DNA of 64,000 nucleotides from an uncultured Tateyamaria sp. (GTDB lineage Bacteria > Pseudomonadota > Alphaproteobacteria > Rhodobacterales > Rhodobacteraceae): positions 805,501-869,500 of the forward strand of contig NZ_CANKXW010000001.1 of assembly GCF_947487805.1 (NCBI RefSeq), read 5' to 3'. How positions within the stretch are numbered: position 1 is the first letter of the stretch; each line of letters begins with the position of its first letter. Shown piece after piece: positions 27,842-36,498 of this stretch. The notes under the pieces were generated by a model, which ran no database searches, was not told the origin of the DNA, and was given only the letters and a program-made list of their open reading frames with translations. A program made the translations under genes and the position numbers.

Positions 27842-29323
27842 ATGGAACAGATCAGACCCATCGTTGAGATGCGCGGCATCTCCAAGACCTTCGGCTCCAC
27901 GCGCGCGCTTCGCGATGTCGACTTCACCCTGGAGGAGGGCGAGATCCACGCCCTCCTCGGACGCAACGGTGCCGGGAAGAGTACCCTAGTGTCAGCGATG
28001 AGCGGCTACACGCCCGCCGACACAGGCACGATCCGCATCGCCTCCACAGAATTCAATGCCGACGGCAGCAGCTACGCGGCGCGCATCCGGGGCGACATCG
28101 CCCATGTGCAGCAGACGCCGCAGATGTTCGACCTGCTGTCGGTGGCCGAGAATCTCTTCCTCGAGAACGACCTGGTCCGCAATCGCTGGGGCATGGTCAG
28201 CTACACGCGCATGATCGAGAAGACCGAGAAGCTCATGCGCGACTGGAACATGGATATTGCTCCGAGCGATCTCGCCGGGGAACTGGGTGCAGGACAGCGT
28301 CAGCTTCTGGAAATCATGAAGGCGCTCAGCCGGGGTGTCCCGGTGATCATTCTCGATGAGCCTACGGCGGCCCTCAGCAATGCCGAAAAGCGGGTGTTGT
28401 TCGATCAGGTCAAGTTGCTGAAAACTGCCGGTGTGTCCTTCGTTTATATCTCGCATCACCTCGACGAGATTTTCGAGATTGCGGACACGGTGACGATCCT
28501 GCGGGATGGCCAGGTTGTGAAATCGCGCGCCTCGGTCGAGGGGCTCGATACGGAAACGCTCGCCAACCTGATGATGGGCGAGAAAACGACCCGCAGCGCA
28601 CGTGAGGATCACACCTTCGGCGACGCGGCCCCGCTCCTGTCGGCGCGACAGGTTCAATTGAAGCCCGACAGCCCGAAGATCGACATCGATGTGCGTCCGG
28701 GCGAGATCATTGCGCTGGCAGGCCCTGTCGGAAGCGGCAAGGAAGACCTCGCGATGGTGCTGGCCGGTCAACAAGCGCCTGCTCGCGGACAGGTCAGCGG
28801 GCCGAATGGCGCTTTGCCGACCATCGGCTACGTGCCGACCGATCGTCATGCCAGCGGCTATGTCGGCATCCTCGGCGTTCGCGAAAACGTGGCGCTTGGC
28901 GGTCTCGAAGTCTTGTCAGGCAACTTTGGGTTCATTTCGAAAGCGAAGGAGGACAGCCTCGTCAGCCGCCTGACCCGGCAGACCGATGTCATTGCCTCTT
29001 CGCTCGATCAGGCCGTCAGCCAGCTGAGCGGCGGCAATCAGCAGAAGGTGGTCTTTGCGCGCGCGCTGTGTCGCGACCCGCAGATCATCGTGGCCCTAAG
29101 TCCGACGCGCGGCGTCGACGTGGGCGCCAAGGAACAGCTTTATGCCCTCTTGCGCGATCTCGCGAGCAAGGGGCTCGGGGTGATCGTCGTCTCGGATGAA
29201 GAGGACGAAATCTCGCAACTCGCAAACCGTGTGGTGATCGTGTTCGAAGACCGGATCGTCGACGAAATGGTCGGAGACTACCGCATGGAAGACCTGATAT
29301 TGCATATGGAGGGCGCAACATGA
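27842..29323 (+). CDS. Sugar ABC transporter ATP-binding protein (two NBDs)
   Basis: RbsA-like ATPase of 493 residues with two nucleotide-binding domains. NBD1: Walker A GRNGAGKST, Walker B VIILDEPTAAL. NBD2: Walker A-like GPVGSGKED and signature LSGGNQQK, but the expected Asp-Glu of Walker B is replaced (IIVALSPTRGVD), so this half is probably inactive in hydrolysis, as in many members of the family. Overlaps the permease start by four bases. Confidence 0.93.
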   Translation: MEQIRPIVEMRGISKTFGSTRALRDVDFTLEEGEIHALLGRNGAGKSTLVSAMSGYTPADTGTIRIASTEFNADGSSYAARIRGDIAHVQQTPQMFDLLSVAENLFLENDLVRNRWGMVSYTRMIEKTEKLMRDWNMDIAPSDLAGELGAGQRQLLEIMKALSRGVPVIILDEPTAALSNAEKRVLFDQVKLLKTAGVSFVYISHHLDEIFEIADTVTILRDGQVVKSRASVEGLDTETLANLMMGEKTTRSAREDHTFGDAAPLLSARQVQLKPDSPKIDIDVRPGEIIALAGPVGSGKEDLAMVLAGQQAPARGQVSGPNGALPTIGYVPTDRHASGYVGILGVRENVALGGLEVLSGNFGFISKAKEDSLVSRLTRQTDVIASSLDQAVSQLSGGNQQKVVFARALCRDPQIIVALSPTRGVDVGAKEQLYALLRDLASKGLGVIVVSDEEDEISQLANRVVIVFEDRIVDEMVGDYRMEDLILHMEGAT

Positions 29324-30375
29324 CCATGGAAATTGGAGTGCCCGAGGGGCACGGGGGGAAGAAGATGGCTGCAGACGGACAATCGGCGCTGGCGCGTTTC
29401 GGACATGGTTTCGTGGCGGGCGGCTGGACGATGTATCCGGTCCTGCTGCTCCTGATCATAGTGGGCGCATTCATCGCGCCGCGTTTCCTGTCCTTCATCA
29501 ACATCATCAACATCCTCGAGCAGGTCAGCGTGCTGGGTCTGACGACCATCGGGCTGACGTTTGTCCTGTTGATCGGACGCCTGGATCTCTCCCTTGAAGG
29601 CGTCGTAGGTTTTGCTCCGATGCTGGCTGCCGTGATGCTCGTGCCTGCTGCGGCGGGCGGTTTCGGGGTCGAACTGCCGCAATGGATGGGTTTGATCGTG
29701 GCGCTTGGCTGCGCCGGTCTGATCGGGCTTTTCAACGGGTTGCTTGTGGTGAAGGTCGGGCTCAACCCCTTCATCTCGACACTCGGCCTGCTGGTCCTGT
29801 TGCGCGGCGGTATTCTCATTATCTCGAACGGGCGCTCGATCTACTCGCCGGGTGAGTCGCTGACATGGCTCGGTTCGGCCCAGTTTGCTGGGATTCCGAT
29901 GGCGGTCTTCGTCTTCCTGACCGTGGCCACGGTTGTGGGGCTGGTGCTCAAGTATCACCGCTACGGCCGGGCGCTCTACGCCATCGGCGGCAACGAAGAC
30001 GCAGCGCGGGCGGCGGGCATCAATGTGGATCGCATGATCTGGTCGGCCTTCTTCTTCGCCGGTCTGCTCGCTGGTCTCGCCGGTATCCTTCTGACGGGTC
30101 GTCTCGACTCGGCGGTCACAACGCAAGGCCAGGGCATCATCTTCTCGGCCTTCGCCGCAGCAGTGATTGGTGGCGTCAGCCTCGGCGGTGGGCGCGGAAC
30201 GATTGTCGGTGTTGTCTCCGGTGTGCTGCTGATCGGCGTGATCAACAACCTGCTGACCCTGGCACAGGTGCCAAGCTTCTACGTCCAGGCCTCGACGGGC
30301 GCGGTCATCATCATCGCCGCGATCCTGACCACCGTTGCCAGCCGCCGTTCGGGTGGCGTCAAGACACGGACCTGA
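29320..30375 (+). CDS. Sugar ABC transporter permease (RbsC type)
   Basis: 351-residue inner-membrane permease with many hydrophobic helices (YPVLLLLIIVGAFIAPRFL, LGLTTIGLTFVLLIGRLDLS, VAVFVFLTVATVVGLVL-like segments) and the family loop GGNEDAARAAGINV. It is the third gene of the importer, overlapping the ATPase by four bases. A terminator follows. Its function should be uptake of inositol or a similar sugar. Confidence 0.92.
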   Translation: MTMEIGVPEGHGGKKMAADGQSALARFGHGFVAGGWTMYPVLLLLIIVGAFIAPRFLSFINIINILEQVSVLGLTTIGLTFVLLIGRLDLSLEGVVGFAPMLAAVMLVPAAAGGFGVELPQWMGLIVALGCAGLIGLFNGLLVVKVGLNPFISTLGLLVLLRGGILIISNGRSIYSPGESLTWLGSAQFAGIPMAVFVFLTVATVVGLVLKYHRYGRALYAIGGNEDAARAAGINVDRMIWSAFFFAGLLAGLAGILLTGRLDSAVTTQGQGIIFSAFAAAVIGGVSLGGGRGTIVGVVSGVLLIGVINNLLTLAQVPSFYVQASTGAVIIIAAILTTVASRRSGGVKTRT

Positions 30376-30387
30376 TCGGGTCGAAAT

Positions 30388-30421
30388 GGTGCCGTCCGGC
30401 AACGGGCGGCACCTGTTTTTT
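30388..30421 (+). terminator. Rho-independent terminator after the importer operon
   Basis: GGTGCCGTCC (30388-30397) pairs with GGGCGGCACC (30404-30413), ten base pairs with one G-U pair, six-base loop, then TGTTTTTT. It separates the importer from the aldo/keto reductase, which begins 14 bases later, so the reductase may be expressed by readthrough or from its own promoter. Confidence 0.85.
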
Positions 30422-30434
30422 GCCGGAGGATGAC

Positions 30435-31397
30435 ATGGACAAGCGACCCATCGGAAACACCGGGCTTTCCGTAACGCCCATCGGCTTCGGCACAGCAGCC
30501 CTCGGCGGGATGCCCGACACCTACGGTTACGGCGTCGATGACGAGACGGCCAACGCCACCATCCGCGAAATCTTTGACGGGCCGGTCAACCTGATCGACA
30601 CCTCACGGAACTACGGGTTTGGACGCGCCGAGAAACGGATTGGCAAGGTCATTCGCGAGCGCGGCGGTATCCCCGACGGGTTTGTCATCTCGACCAAGCT
30701 CGATCGTGACATGGAGACCGGGCGTTTTGACGGCGATCGGGTGCGCCAGTCCGCAGAAGAGAGCCTGCAAGCCCTAGGAATCGACCGATTTCAGATTCTG
30801 CATTTACACGACCCCGAGCACGCCCGCGATCTCGACGAGATCACCCGGAGGGGCGGGGCTCTCGACACACTTTTCAAGCTGAAAGACGAGGGTCTTGTTC
30901 AGGCCGCGGGCATCGCGATGGGCCGGACAGATATTTTGGCGCCGCTTGTTGAAAACTGGCCGTTCGACCTCGTTCTGGTCCACAACCGATACACGCTTCT
31001 CAACCGCTCGGCGCACGGGGTTTTCAGTCGTGCCGTTGAGAAGGGCATGACCGTCTTCAACGCTGCGCCCTATGCAGGCGGCGTCTTCGCCAAGGGCAGC
31101 GACAAGGTCAAGCGCATTACCTATCAAGAGGTGGACGACGCTGCATTGGCCCCGGTCAAGCGGATCGAAGGGGCATGCGCGGCATACGACGTTGCCCCCG
31201 GCGCAGTAGCGCTTCAGTTTTCGATGCGCCAGCCGCAGATCGGGACCACGGTTGTTGGCGTCAGCAAACCGGACCGCGTGCGCCAGACCTTGGGGTGGGC
31301 AAACGAAAGTGTCGTCGAAGATCTCTGGTCTGAACTGGCGGGTCTGCCCTTTGACACGGTCGATCCCGAGGCCGCGCGCGTCTATGTTCCTGGCTGA
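30435..31397 (+). CDS. Aldo/keto reductase (D-threo-aldose 1-dehydrogenase-like)
   Basis: 320-residue NAD(P)-dependent TIM-barrel oxidoreductase. The AKR tetrad can be traced: Asp in NLIDTSRNYG (with Tyr), Lys in VISTKLD and His in ILHLHDPEH. It resembles D-threo-aldose (L-fucose) 1-dehydrogenases, which oxidise the C1 of sugars. GGAGG lies six bases before ATG 30435. Placed directly after the transporter; the 3' end overlaps the convergent LysR gene by 16 bases. Substrate may be a sugar or inositol derivative. Confidence 0.85.
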   Translation: MDKRPIGNTGLSVTPIGFGTAALGGMPDTYGYGVDDETANATIREIFDGPVNLIDTSRNYGFGRAEKRIGKVIRERGGIPDGFVISTKLDRDMETGRFDGDRVRQSAEESLQALGIDRFQILHLHDPEHARDLDEITRRGGALDTLFKLKDEGLVQAAGIAMGRTDILAPLVENWPFDLVLVHNRYTLLNRSAHGVFSRAVEKGMTVFNAAPYAGGVFAKGSDKVKRITYQEVDDAALAPVKRIEGACAAYDVAPGAVALQFSMRQPQIGTTVVGVSKPDRVRQTLGWANESVVEDLWSELAGLPFDTVDPEAARVYVPG

Positions 31398-32281
31398 GAC
31401 TGCCGTATGAAGATCGTCCGATCGCGCCGAACCTCGGCGTCGATCCAGTCATTGAATGCCTGCAATCTCGGCGATCCTTGCAGGTTCTCGTGCCAGACCA
31501 GCCAGTACTCCCGCCGGATCGAGATTTCGGGCAGAAGCGGCACAAGGTCGTTGTCTTTATGGGCCATGAAGTCGTGCAACACGCCGATGCCGCTTCCGGC
31601 GCGAACGGCGTGGAACTGACCGACAGCGGTGGCGATCTCTATATCGCTCTTCCAGTCGCGCAAGATATCGCGGGTATAGGTCAGATCGGAGCTGTAGATC
31701 AGATCGTCGACATACCCGACGAGCGGGTGGGCGCGCAGTTCATCCTTTGAGCGCGGGCGCCCATGACGATCGATGTAGGACTGCGCCGCGTAGAGACCGA
31801 GCGTATACTCCGTGAGTTTCCGGACCCTGAGGCGTCCTTTCGCAGGGCGGCCGATCATAATGGCCACATCCGCCTCGCGCTCGGACAGCGAGATCGTACG
31901 GGCAACCGGAACAAGTTGCAGCCGCAAGTCCGGATGGCGCTGCCGCAATTTTCCGAGCCTAGGAGCGAGAAAGGCGCTGCCGAACCCGTCTGGCGCACCG
32001 ATCCGCAACGTGCCGCTAACCGCCCCCGCGCGTTCCAGGTTTGACGTGCCCGAAAGCAGTTCGGCTTCGATCCTTTCAGCGGTCTGAAGCAAATCGGAAC
32101 CGGCGTCCGTCAATGTGCAGCCGCGTGTACTGCGATCAAAAAGGCGCGCGCCCACGTCTTCTTCGAGCCTTGCAAGATGGCGACTGAGCAGGGCTTGACT
32201 GACGCCAAGGCGACGCGATGCGCCAAGCATCTGACCTTCTCTTGCCACGGCGAGAAAGTATCTCAGATCGTCCCAGTTCAT
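31382..32281 (-). CDS. LysR family transcriptional regulator
   Basis: 299-residue regulator with an N-terminal winged helix (MNWDDLRYFLAVAREGQMLGASRRLGVSQALLSRHLARLEEDVGARLFDRS pattern) and a C-terminal effector-binding domain. ATG 32281 is the family-typical start. It is divergent from mmsA across 91 bases that contain a LysR-like palindrome, so mmsA is the probable target. The effector is unknown. Confidence 0.92.
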   Translation of the reverse strand: MNWDDLRYFLAVAREGQMLGASRRLGVSQALLSRHLARLEEDVGARLFDRSTRGCTLTDAGSDLLQTAERIEAELLSGTSNLERAGAVSGTLRIGAPDGFGSAFLAPRLGKLRQRHPDLRLQLVPVARTISLSEREADVAIMIGRPAKGRLRVRKLTEYTLGLYAAQSYIDRHGRPRSKDELRAHPLVGYVDDLIYSSDLTYTRDILRDWKSDIEIATAVGQFHAVRAGSGIGVLHDFMAHKDNDLVPLLPEISIRREYWLVWHENLQGSPRLQAFNDWIDAEVRRDRTIFIRQSQPGT

Positions 32282-32305
32282 TATGTATATTTTCGCATAA
32301 CAGTT

Positions 32306-32319
32306 ACCCAATGTTGGGT
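32306..32319. promoter_or_regulatory. Palindrome between lysR and mmsA
   Basis: ACCCAA-TG-TTGGGT, a perfect 6-bp inverted repeat centred between the two divergent starts; a wider imperfect symmetry (TTTTCGCATAA to the left, TTTATATACGAAAA to the right) surrounds it. Probable LysR-type operator for both genes. Confidence 0.5.
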
Positions 32320-32372
32320 GTTTATATACGAAAAAGAATTAGAGAAACAGGGGTATCCAAGGAGATACGAAC

Positions 32373-33872
32373 ATGAACGAGATTCCGCAATTCACTGGCA
32401 ACACTGCCGTTTCTCACGGGTCTGATCGCACCGCGCCAGTCTTCGATCCGGCAACGGGTCAGCAAACGAAGACTGTGGCGCTTGCGACCGCGGCAGAAGT
32501 CAGCGCCGCGGTTCTGAAGGCAAGAACCGCCTGGCCCGAATGGGCCCGCATGTCGCCACTGCGTCGCGCACGCATCCTCGATCGTTTCAAATCGATCCTC
32601 TGGGAGCGTGCCGAAACCCTCGCGGAAGTCATTTCTTCCGAGCACGGCAAGACCCACGACGACGCGCTTGGCGAAGTGACACGTGGTATCGAAGTGGTGG
32701 AGTTCGCAACCGGCGCACCGCACCTTCTGAAGGGCGAGGTCTCCGAGAATGTCGGCACCGCTGTTGACAGCTACTCCCTGCGCCAGCCCTTGGGCGTCGT
32801 TGCCGGAATCACGCCGTTCAACTTCCCGGCGATGGTGCCGATGTGGATGTTTCCGGTGGCGCTTGCCTGCGGCAATACCTTTGTGCTGAAGCCGTCAGAA
32901 CGGGTGCCCTCTGCGTCGCTGTTGCTCGCCGAATGGCTCTCTGAGGCAGGCCTTCCCGATGGCGTTTTCAACGTCGTCCAAGGTGACAAGGAGGCCGTCG
33001 ACGCACTCCTTGAGCATCCTGACGTGAAGGCCGTCAGCTTCGTCGGCTCCACTCCGATCGCGAAGTACATCCACGCCAAGGGGACTGCGAACGGCAAGCG
33101 CGTCCAGGCGCTTGGAGGAGCAAAGAACCATATGGTGATCCTGCCCGATGCCGATCTTGATCAGGCCGCGAACGCATTGATGGGCGCAGCCTTCGGCTCG
33201 GCAGGCGAACGGTGCATGGCGATTTCGGTTGCGGTCCCGGTGACCGATGCGGTCGCCGATGCGCTCGTCGAGCGACTGGTTCCGATGATGGAGAAGCTCC
33301 GGGTTGGTCCAGCTACAGACCGTTCGGCAGAGATGGGGCCAGTTGTGTCCGAGGCGGCTCGTAAGAGAATTGTCGACTACATCGGTCAGGGAGAGGCTGC
33401 GGGAGCCAAAGTTGTTTTGGACGGGCGTCGCTTTATCCCTCCGCAGGGCCATGAGAACGGGTATTTTGTCGGCCCGACCCTCCTCGATCACGTGACGCCG
33501 GACATGAGCGTCTGGAAGGACGAGATTTTCGGGCCAGTCCTCTCGGTGGTTCGGCGGAATACCTACGCCGGGGCCGTTGAACTAGTGCAGGCGCATGAAT
33601 ACGCCAACGGCGTCGCTATTTTCACACGCGACGGTGACGCGGCCCGCGCGTTCTCGCACGAGATCGAGGTTGGTATGGTCGGTGTGAACGTCCCGCTGCC
33701 CGTTCCGGTGGCGTTTCACTCCTTCGGCGGCTGGAAGCAATCGCTCTTCGGCGATCACCACATGCACGGCATGGAAGGCGTGCGGTTCTACACGCGAATG
33801 AAGGCAATCACGACCCGATGGCCGACGGGTGTGCGAAGCGGTCCGGAGTTCGCAATGCCGACGCTGGGCTAA
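32373..33872 (+). CDS. mmsA: CoA-acylating methylmalonate/malonate-semialdehyde dehydrogenase
   Basis: 499-residue enzyme that converts malonate semialdehyde (last step of inositol breakdown) to acetyl-CoA and CO2, or methylmalonate semialdehyde to propionyl-CoA. Catalytic C281 in GSAGERCM; the general base Glu of hydrolytic aldehyde dehydrogenases is absent (QALGGAKNH), as expected for a CoA-acylating enzyme. AAGGAG precedes the start. Its position at the end of the inositol locus fits an IolA role; its own LysR regulator suggests separate control, and valine breakdown is the alternative. Confidence 0.93.
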   Translation: MNEIPQFTGNTAVSHGSDRTAPVFDPATGQQTKTVALATAAEVSAAVLKARTAWPEWARMSPLRRARILDRFKSILWERAETLAEVISSEHGKTHDDALGEVTRGIEVVEFATGAPHLLKGEVSENVGTAVDSYSLRQPLGVVAGITPFNFPAMVPMWMFPVALACGNTFVLKPSERVPSASLLLAEWLSEAGLPDGVFNVVQGDKEAVDALLEHPDVKAVSFVGSTPIAKYIHAKGTANGKRVQALGGAKNHMVILPDADLDQAANALMGAAFGSAGERCMAISVAVPVTDAVADALVERLVPMMEKLRVGPATDRSAEMGPVVSEAARKRIVDYIGQGEAAGAKVVLDGRRFIPPQGHENGYFVGPTLLDHVTPDMSVWKDEIFGPVLSVVRRNTYAGAVELVQAHEYANGVAIFTRDGDAARAFSHEIEVGMVGVNVPLPVPVAFHSFGGWKQSLFGDHHMHGMEGVRFYTRMKAITTRWPTGVRSGPEFAMPTLG

Positions 33873-33888
33873 ACTATTGCGAGAATTT

Positions 33889-33909
33889 GGGGCGGCCATT
33901 GGCCGCCCC
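33889..33909 (+). terminator. Hairpin downstream of mmsA
   Basis: GGGGCGGCCA pairs with TGGCCGCCCC (10 bp, one-base loop as written, larger in reality). No T-run; probably stops or stabilises the mmsA transcript. Confidence 0.6.
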
Positions 33910-33986
33910 GCTTGCATCAAGACAATGCATCTAATGCGGCAGAGCAATCGGCGGAAAATCGGCAGACTTGAGTGCGTAGACGCCGC

Positions 33987-34619
33987 TCAGATATCTATGC
34001 TTTCTGCAATGCTCAGAGCGTCATCGAGTTCAACGCCCAGATACCGAACAGTGCTGTCGACCTTCGTGTGTCCTAGCAGAAGCTGAACAGCTCGGAGATT
34101 GCCGGTCTTGCGGTAAATCTCAGCGACTTTCGTCCTCCGCAGTGAATGTGTGCCAGAGCCGCTGGGCTCTAGGCCAATTGACGACACCCAACCGCGAACG
34201 ATCCGACCATATTGACGCGTCGAGATGTGCTGGCGGTCATGGAACCGGCTAGGGAACATGTACCGGCACCCGATCATCTCGGGCGATCTTGTCCATGCGA
34301 TGACCGTGTCTCTTGTGCTGTCGGAAAGCTCGAACCGGACCGGCCTCCTGGTTTTACTCTGAACGACCGAGGCCCGTTCGCGAACGCGGCCGTCTTTCAC
34401 CAAATCGGCTACAAGTAGTTTGACGAGGTCGCACCCGCGCAACTTGCTGTCAATCGCGACGTTGAACAACGCAAGGTCACGCAGGTTGCCAGCAAGTTCG
34501 AGCCGCGCGCGGATTGCCCAGACCTGTTTTGGCAGCAGCGGTCGTTTCTGTCCGATGATCCGGCCTTTATTCCAGGCTCTGCGTTTCGGGGTGACGGCGG
34601 GTAGTTGGACTCTTGGCAT
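33987..34619 (-). CDS. Short tyrosine recombinase/integrase
   Basis: 210-residue protein that is essentially only the catalytic domain of a tyrosine recombinase. All catalytic residues can be assigned: R61 (SKLRG), K90 (QSKTRR), H158 and R161 (THSLRR), H184 (LLGHTKVD), and nucleophile Y193 (VRYLG). The N-terminal core-binding domain of larger integrases is missing. ATG 34619 has a strong GGAGG nine bases upstream. It stands alone next to the catabolic locus with no other phage or plasmid genes; it may mark an acquired segment. Confidence 0.88.
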   Translation of the reverse strand: MPRVQLPAVTPKRRAWNKGRIIGQKRPLLPKQVWAIRARLELAGNLRDLALFNVAIDSKLRGCDLVKLLVADLVKDGRVRERASVVQSKTRRPVRFELSDSTRDTVIAWTRSPEMIGCRYMFPSRFHDRQHISTRQYGRIVRGWVSSIGLEPSGSGTHSLRRTKVAEIYRKTGNLRAVQLLLGHTKVDSTVRYLGVELDDALSIAESIDI

Positions 34620-35160
34620 GGTTTGTCCTCCGATCCTCCCTCCGCGCCCTTTCATCAGCACCGCGCTGATGTGCTGATACTACAAGAGGCGTTGAACGGC
34701 CCGTTGCGAAGGCAATTTGAGCAATTTGTTTCTGCTCATAGATTCGCCCGCTTGGATCTCGTTTTGGAAGTCGGTTGCGAAGAGTTCCAAGGCACGGAGT
34801 TAAGTCCGAAGGCCGCCATGCAATCGCCAGCCACCGTTCTGTCGACGGCACGGCTCATCATCAACGGCAAGTAGGACCACAACCTGTAGATTGCTGCCTT
34901 GAGCCTCAATGCATCCCGAACGAATGGCAGTTCTTCTCGCTGCGCGGCGGCGTAGGAAGCGATGCCGTTGCGGCGATTTTCTTGCTGCGAGCGCGCGCAG
35001 CGAAAAATTGGAACTCACAGGTTGGGCTCAAAGCCGACCTTCGCTGCGAACCGCTCCAAGGTACACAAGTTCAACCCTAAAGGCTGCAACGCCGCGCCCC
35101 GCAGTCCACCTGCCACATCTGTGACTGGACGGCGCAGGGCAATCCGCGTAACCCGCGCCC
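34620..35160. other. 541-base gap, no gene called
   Basis: No convincing gene was found between the integrase and the DMT transporter. Short frames on both strands lack ribosome binding sites and recognisable families. The base composition looks less GC-rich than the neighbours by eye. It may be decayed mobile-element or leader DNA. Confidence 0.5.
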
Positions 35161-36009
35161 ATGCGCCTGATCCTCCTGACCTGCCTGACCATGGTGGCCT
35201 TTGCCTCCAATTCGATCCTGAACCGTGTGGCGGTGGACAGCGGGGCGATTGATCCGTCGAGCTTTGCCATCATCCGGGTGCTGGCGGGGGCCATCGCGCT
35301 GTGCATGATCCTGACGGTGCGCGGTGGCGGCTTGCCCATCCTCGTGCGCGGGCGGGTGATCGGGGCGGTCAGTCTGGCGGCCTACATGATCGGGTTTTCG
35401 CTGGCCTATGTGACGCTCGACGCGGGCATCGGCGCGCTAATCCTGTTTGGCACCGTGCAGATCGCGATGTTTGCATGGACTGCCCTGCGCGGGGCCGCAC
35501 CCACAACGCGGCAACTGGGCGGGGCGGGCGTGGCCTTTGCGGGGCTTCTGCTGGCGCTCTGGCCCAAGGACGGGGCGGCGGGCGACCTGAGCGGGGCCAT
35601 TCTGATGGTGATCGCGGGGCTGGGTTGGGCCGCCTATACGCTCGCAGGGCGCGGCACGACGGACCCGCTGGCCGCGACGGCTGCGAATTTCGTGGTGGCC
35701 CTGCCGCTCTTGTTGGTGCTGGTGGCGGGGGCAGGGCTGCACGCCGCACCCTCGGGCATCGCGCTGGCCATTCTGGCGGGGGCCATCACCTCGGGGCTGG
35801 GCTATGCGCTCTGGTACCACGTGCTGCCGCAATTCGCGGGCCAGACCGCGGCCGTGATCCAGCTGTCGGTGCCGATCATCGCGATTGCCATGGGCGCGGC
35901 GCTCTTGGGCGAGGCCATCAGCCTCACGATCATCGCCGCCGCCGTGCTAGTGCTGGGCGGCATCGCGCTGGCCATCACCGCGCCAAAGGCTCCAGCGGAT
36001 CATAGCTGA
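35161..36009 (+). CDS. DMT family (EamA) transporter
   Basis: 282-residue inner-membrane protein with about ten helices in two EamA repeats. The start MRLILLTCLTMVAFASNSILNRVAV and the second half (SGAILMVIAGLGWAAYTLAGRG) show the duplicated pattern. Such proteins export metabolites or amino acids; the substrate is unknown. The 3' end overlaps the convergent NUDIX gene by about 35 bases. Confidence 0.9.
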   Translation: MRLILLTCLTMVAFASNSILNRVAVDSGAIDPSSFAIIRVLAGAIALCMILTVRGGGLPILVRGRVIGAVSLAAYMIGFSLAYVTLDAGIGALILFGTVQIAMFAWTALRGAAPTTRQLGGAGVAFAGLLLALWPKDGAAGDLSGAILMVIAGLGWAAYTLAGRGTTDPLAATAANFVVALPLLLVLVAGAGLHAAPSGIALAILAGAITSGLGYALWYHVLPQFAGQTAAVIQLSVPIIAIAMGAALLGEAISLTIIAAAVLVLGGIALAITAPKAPADHS

Positions 36010-36427
36010 TCGCGTCGCCGTCAAAGGCAACCGCCCCCAGACTGTCGGGCTTGTGCGGCGTCTGCGCCAGCTCTGCGCGGGTCAGCCAACGCCGCTCCGT
36101 CACCACCGCCTCGCTGTCATGCCAGACCTCGGGGCGCAGGGTGCCGGGCACGATGGTGCAGCGAAAGAACACCTCGACCTGATGAAACTGGCTGGGCGCA
36201 TCGTGGTACTCGTTGACCAGACAGGGCGCGCCCACCGTCACCGTCAAGCCGGTCTCCTCGTGCACCTCGCGGGCCAGATTGTCGGGCAGGCTGCTGCCCA
36301 CCTCCACACCGCCGCCCGGCGCACACATCAACGCGCTCTTGGCCGTGTGCCAGGCGTTGACCACCAACAGCCGCCCATCCTCGACAATGATGGCACGCAC
36401 GGCAAGGCGGGGGGATTTGGGGCGCAT
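35975..36427 (-). CDS. NUDIX hydrolase
   Basis: 150-residue pyrophosphohydrolase. The NUDIX box is complete, running from the glycines of [10 protein letters not shown] to REVHEETGL. It would cleave a nucleoside diphosphate derivative; the exact substrate is unknown. ATG 36427 was chosen because the domain begins just after it ([19 protein letters not shown]); ATG 36463 is possible but adds a basic, unlikely leader. Confidence 0.88.
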   Translation of the reverse strand: MRPKSPRLAVRAIIVEDGRLLVVNAWHTAKSALMCAPGGGVEVGSSLPDNLAREVHEETGLTVTVGAPCLVNEYHDAPSQFHQVEVFFRCTIVPGTLRPEVWHDSEAVVTERRWLTRAELAQTPHKPDSLGAVAFDGDAISYDPLEPLAR

Positions 36428-36498
36428 GGCGGGAATCTTTCCTTTGCGACGGGGCGTCCCCATTCCATAGGGCGTCGGATGCGACTATCTCAAGCAGC

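Noticed and set aside
30435-31397. Assignment of the aldo/keto reductase as an inositol dehydrogenase
   Set aside because: Sequence is nearest to aldose 1-dehydrogenases and a terminator separates it from the importer; kept as a general AKR.
34567-34874. Short frames on both strands upstream of the integrase
   Set aside because: No ribosome binding site, no recognisable domain, and the frames overlap each other; left as gene-free DNA.
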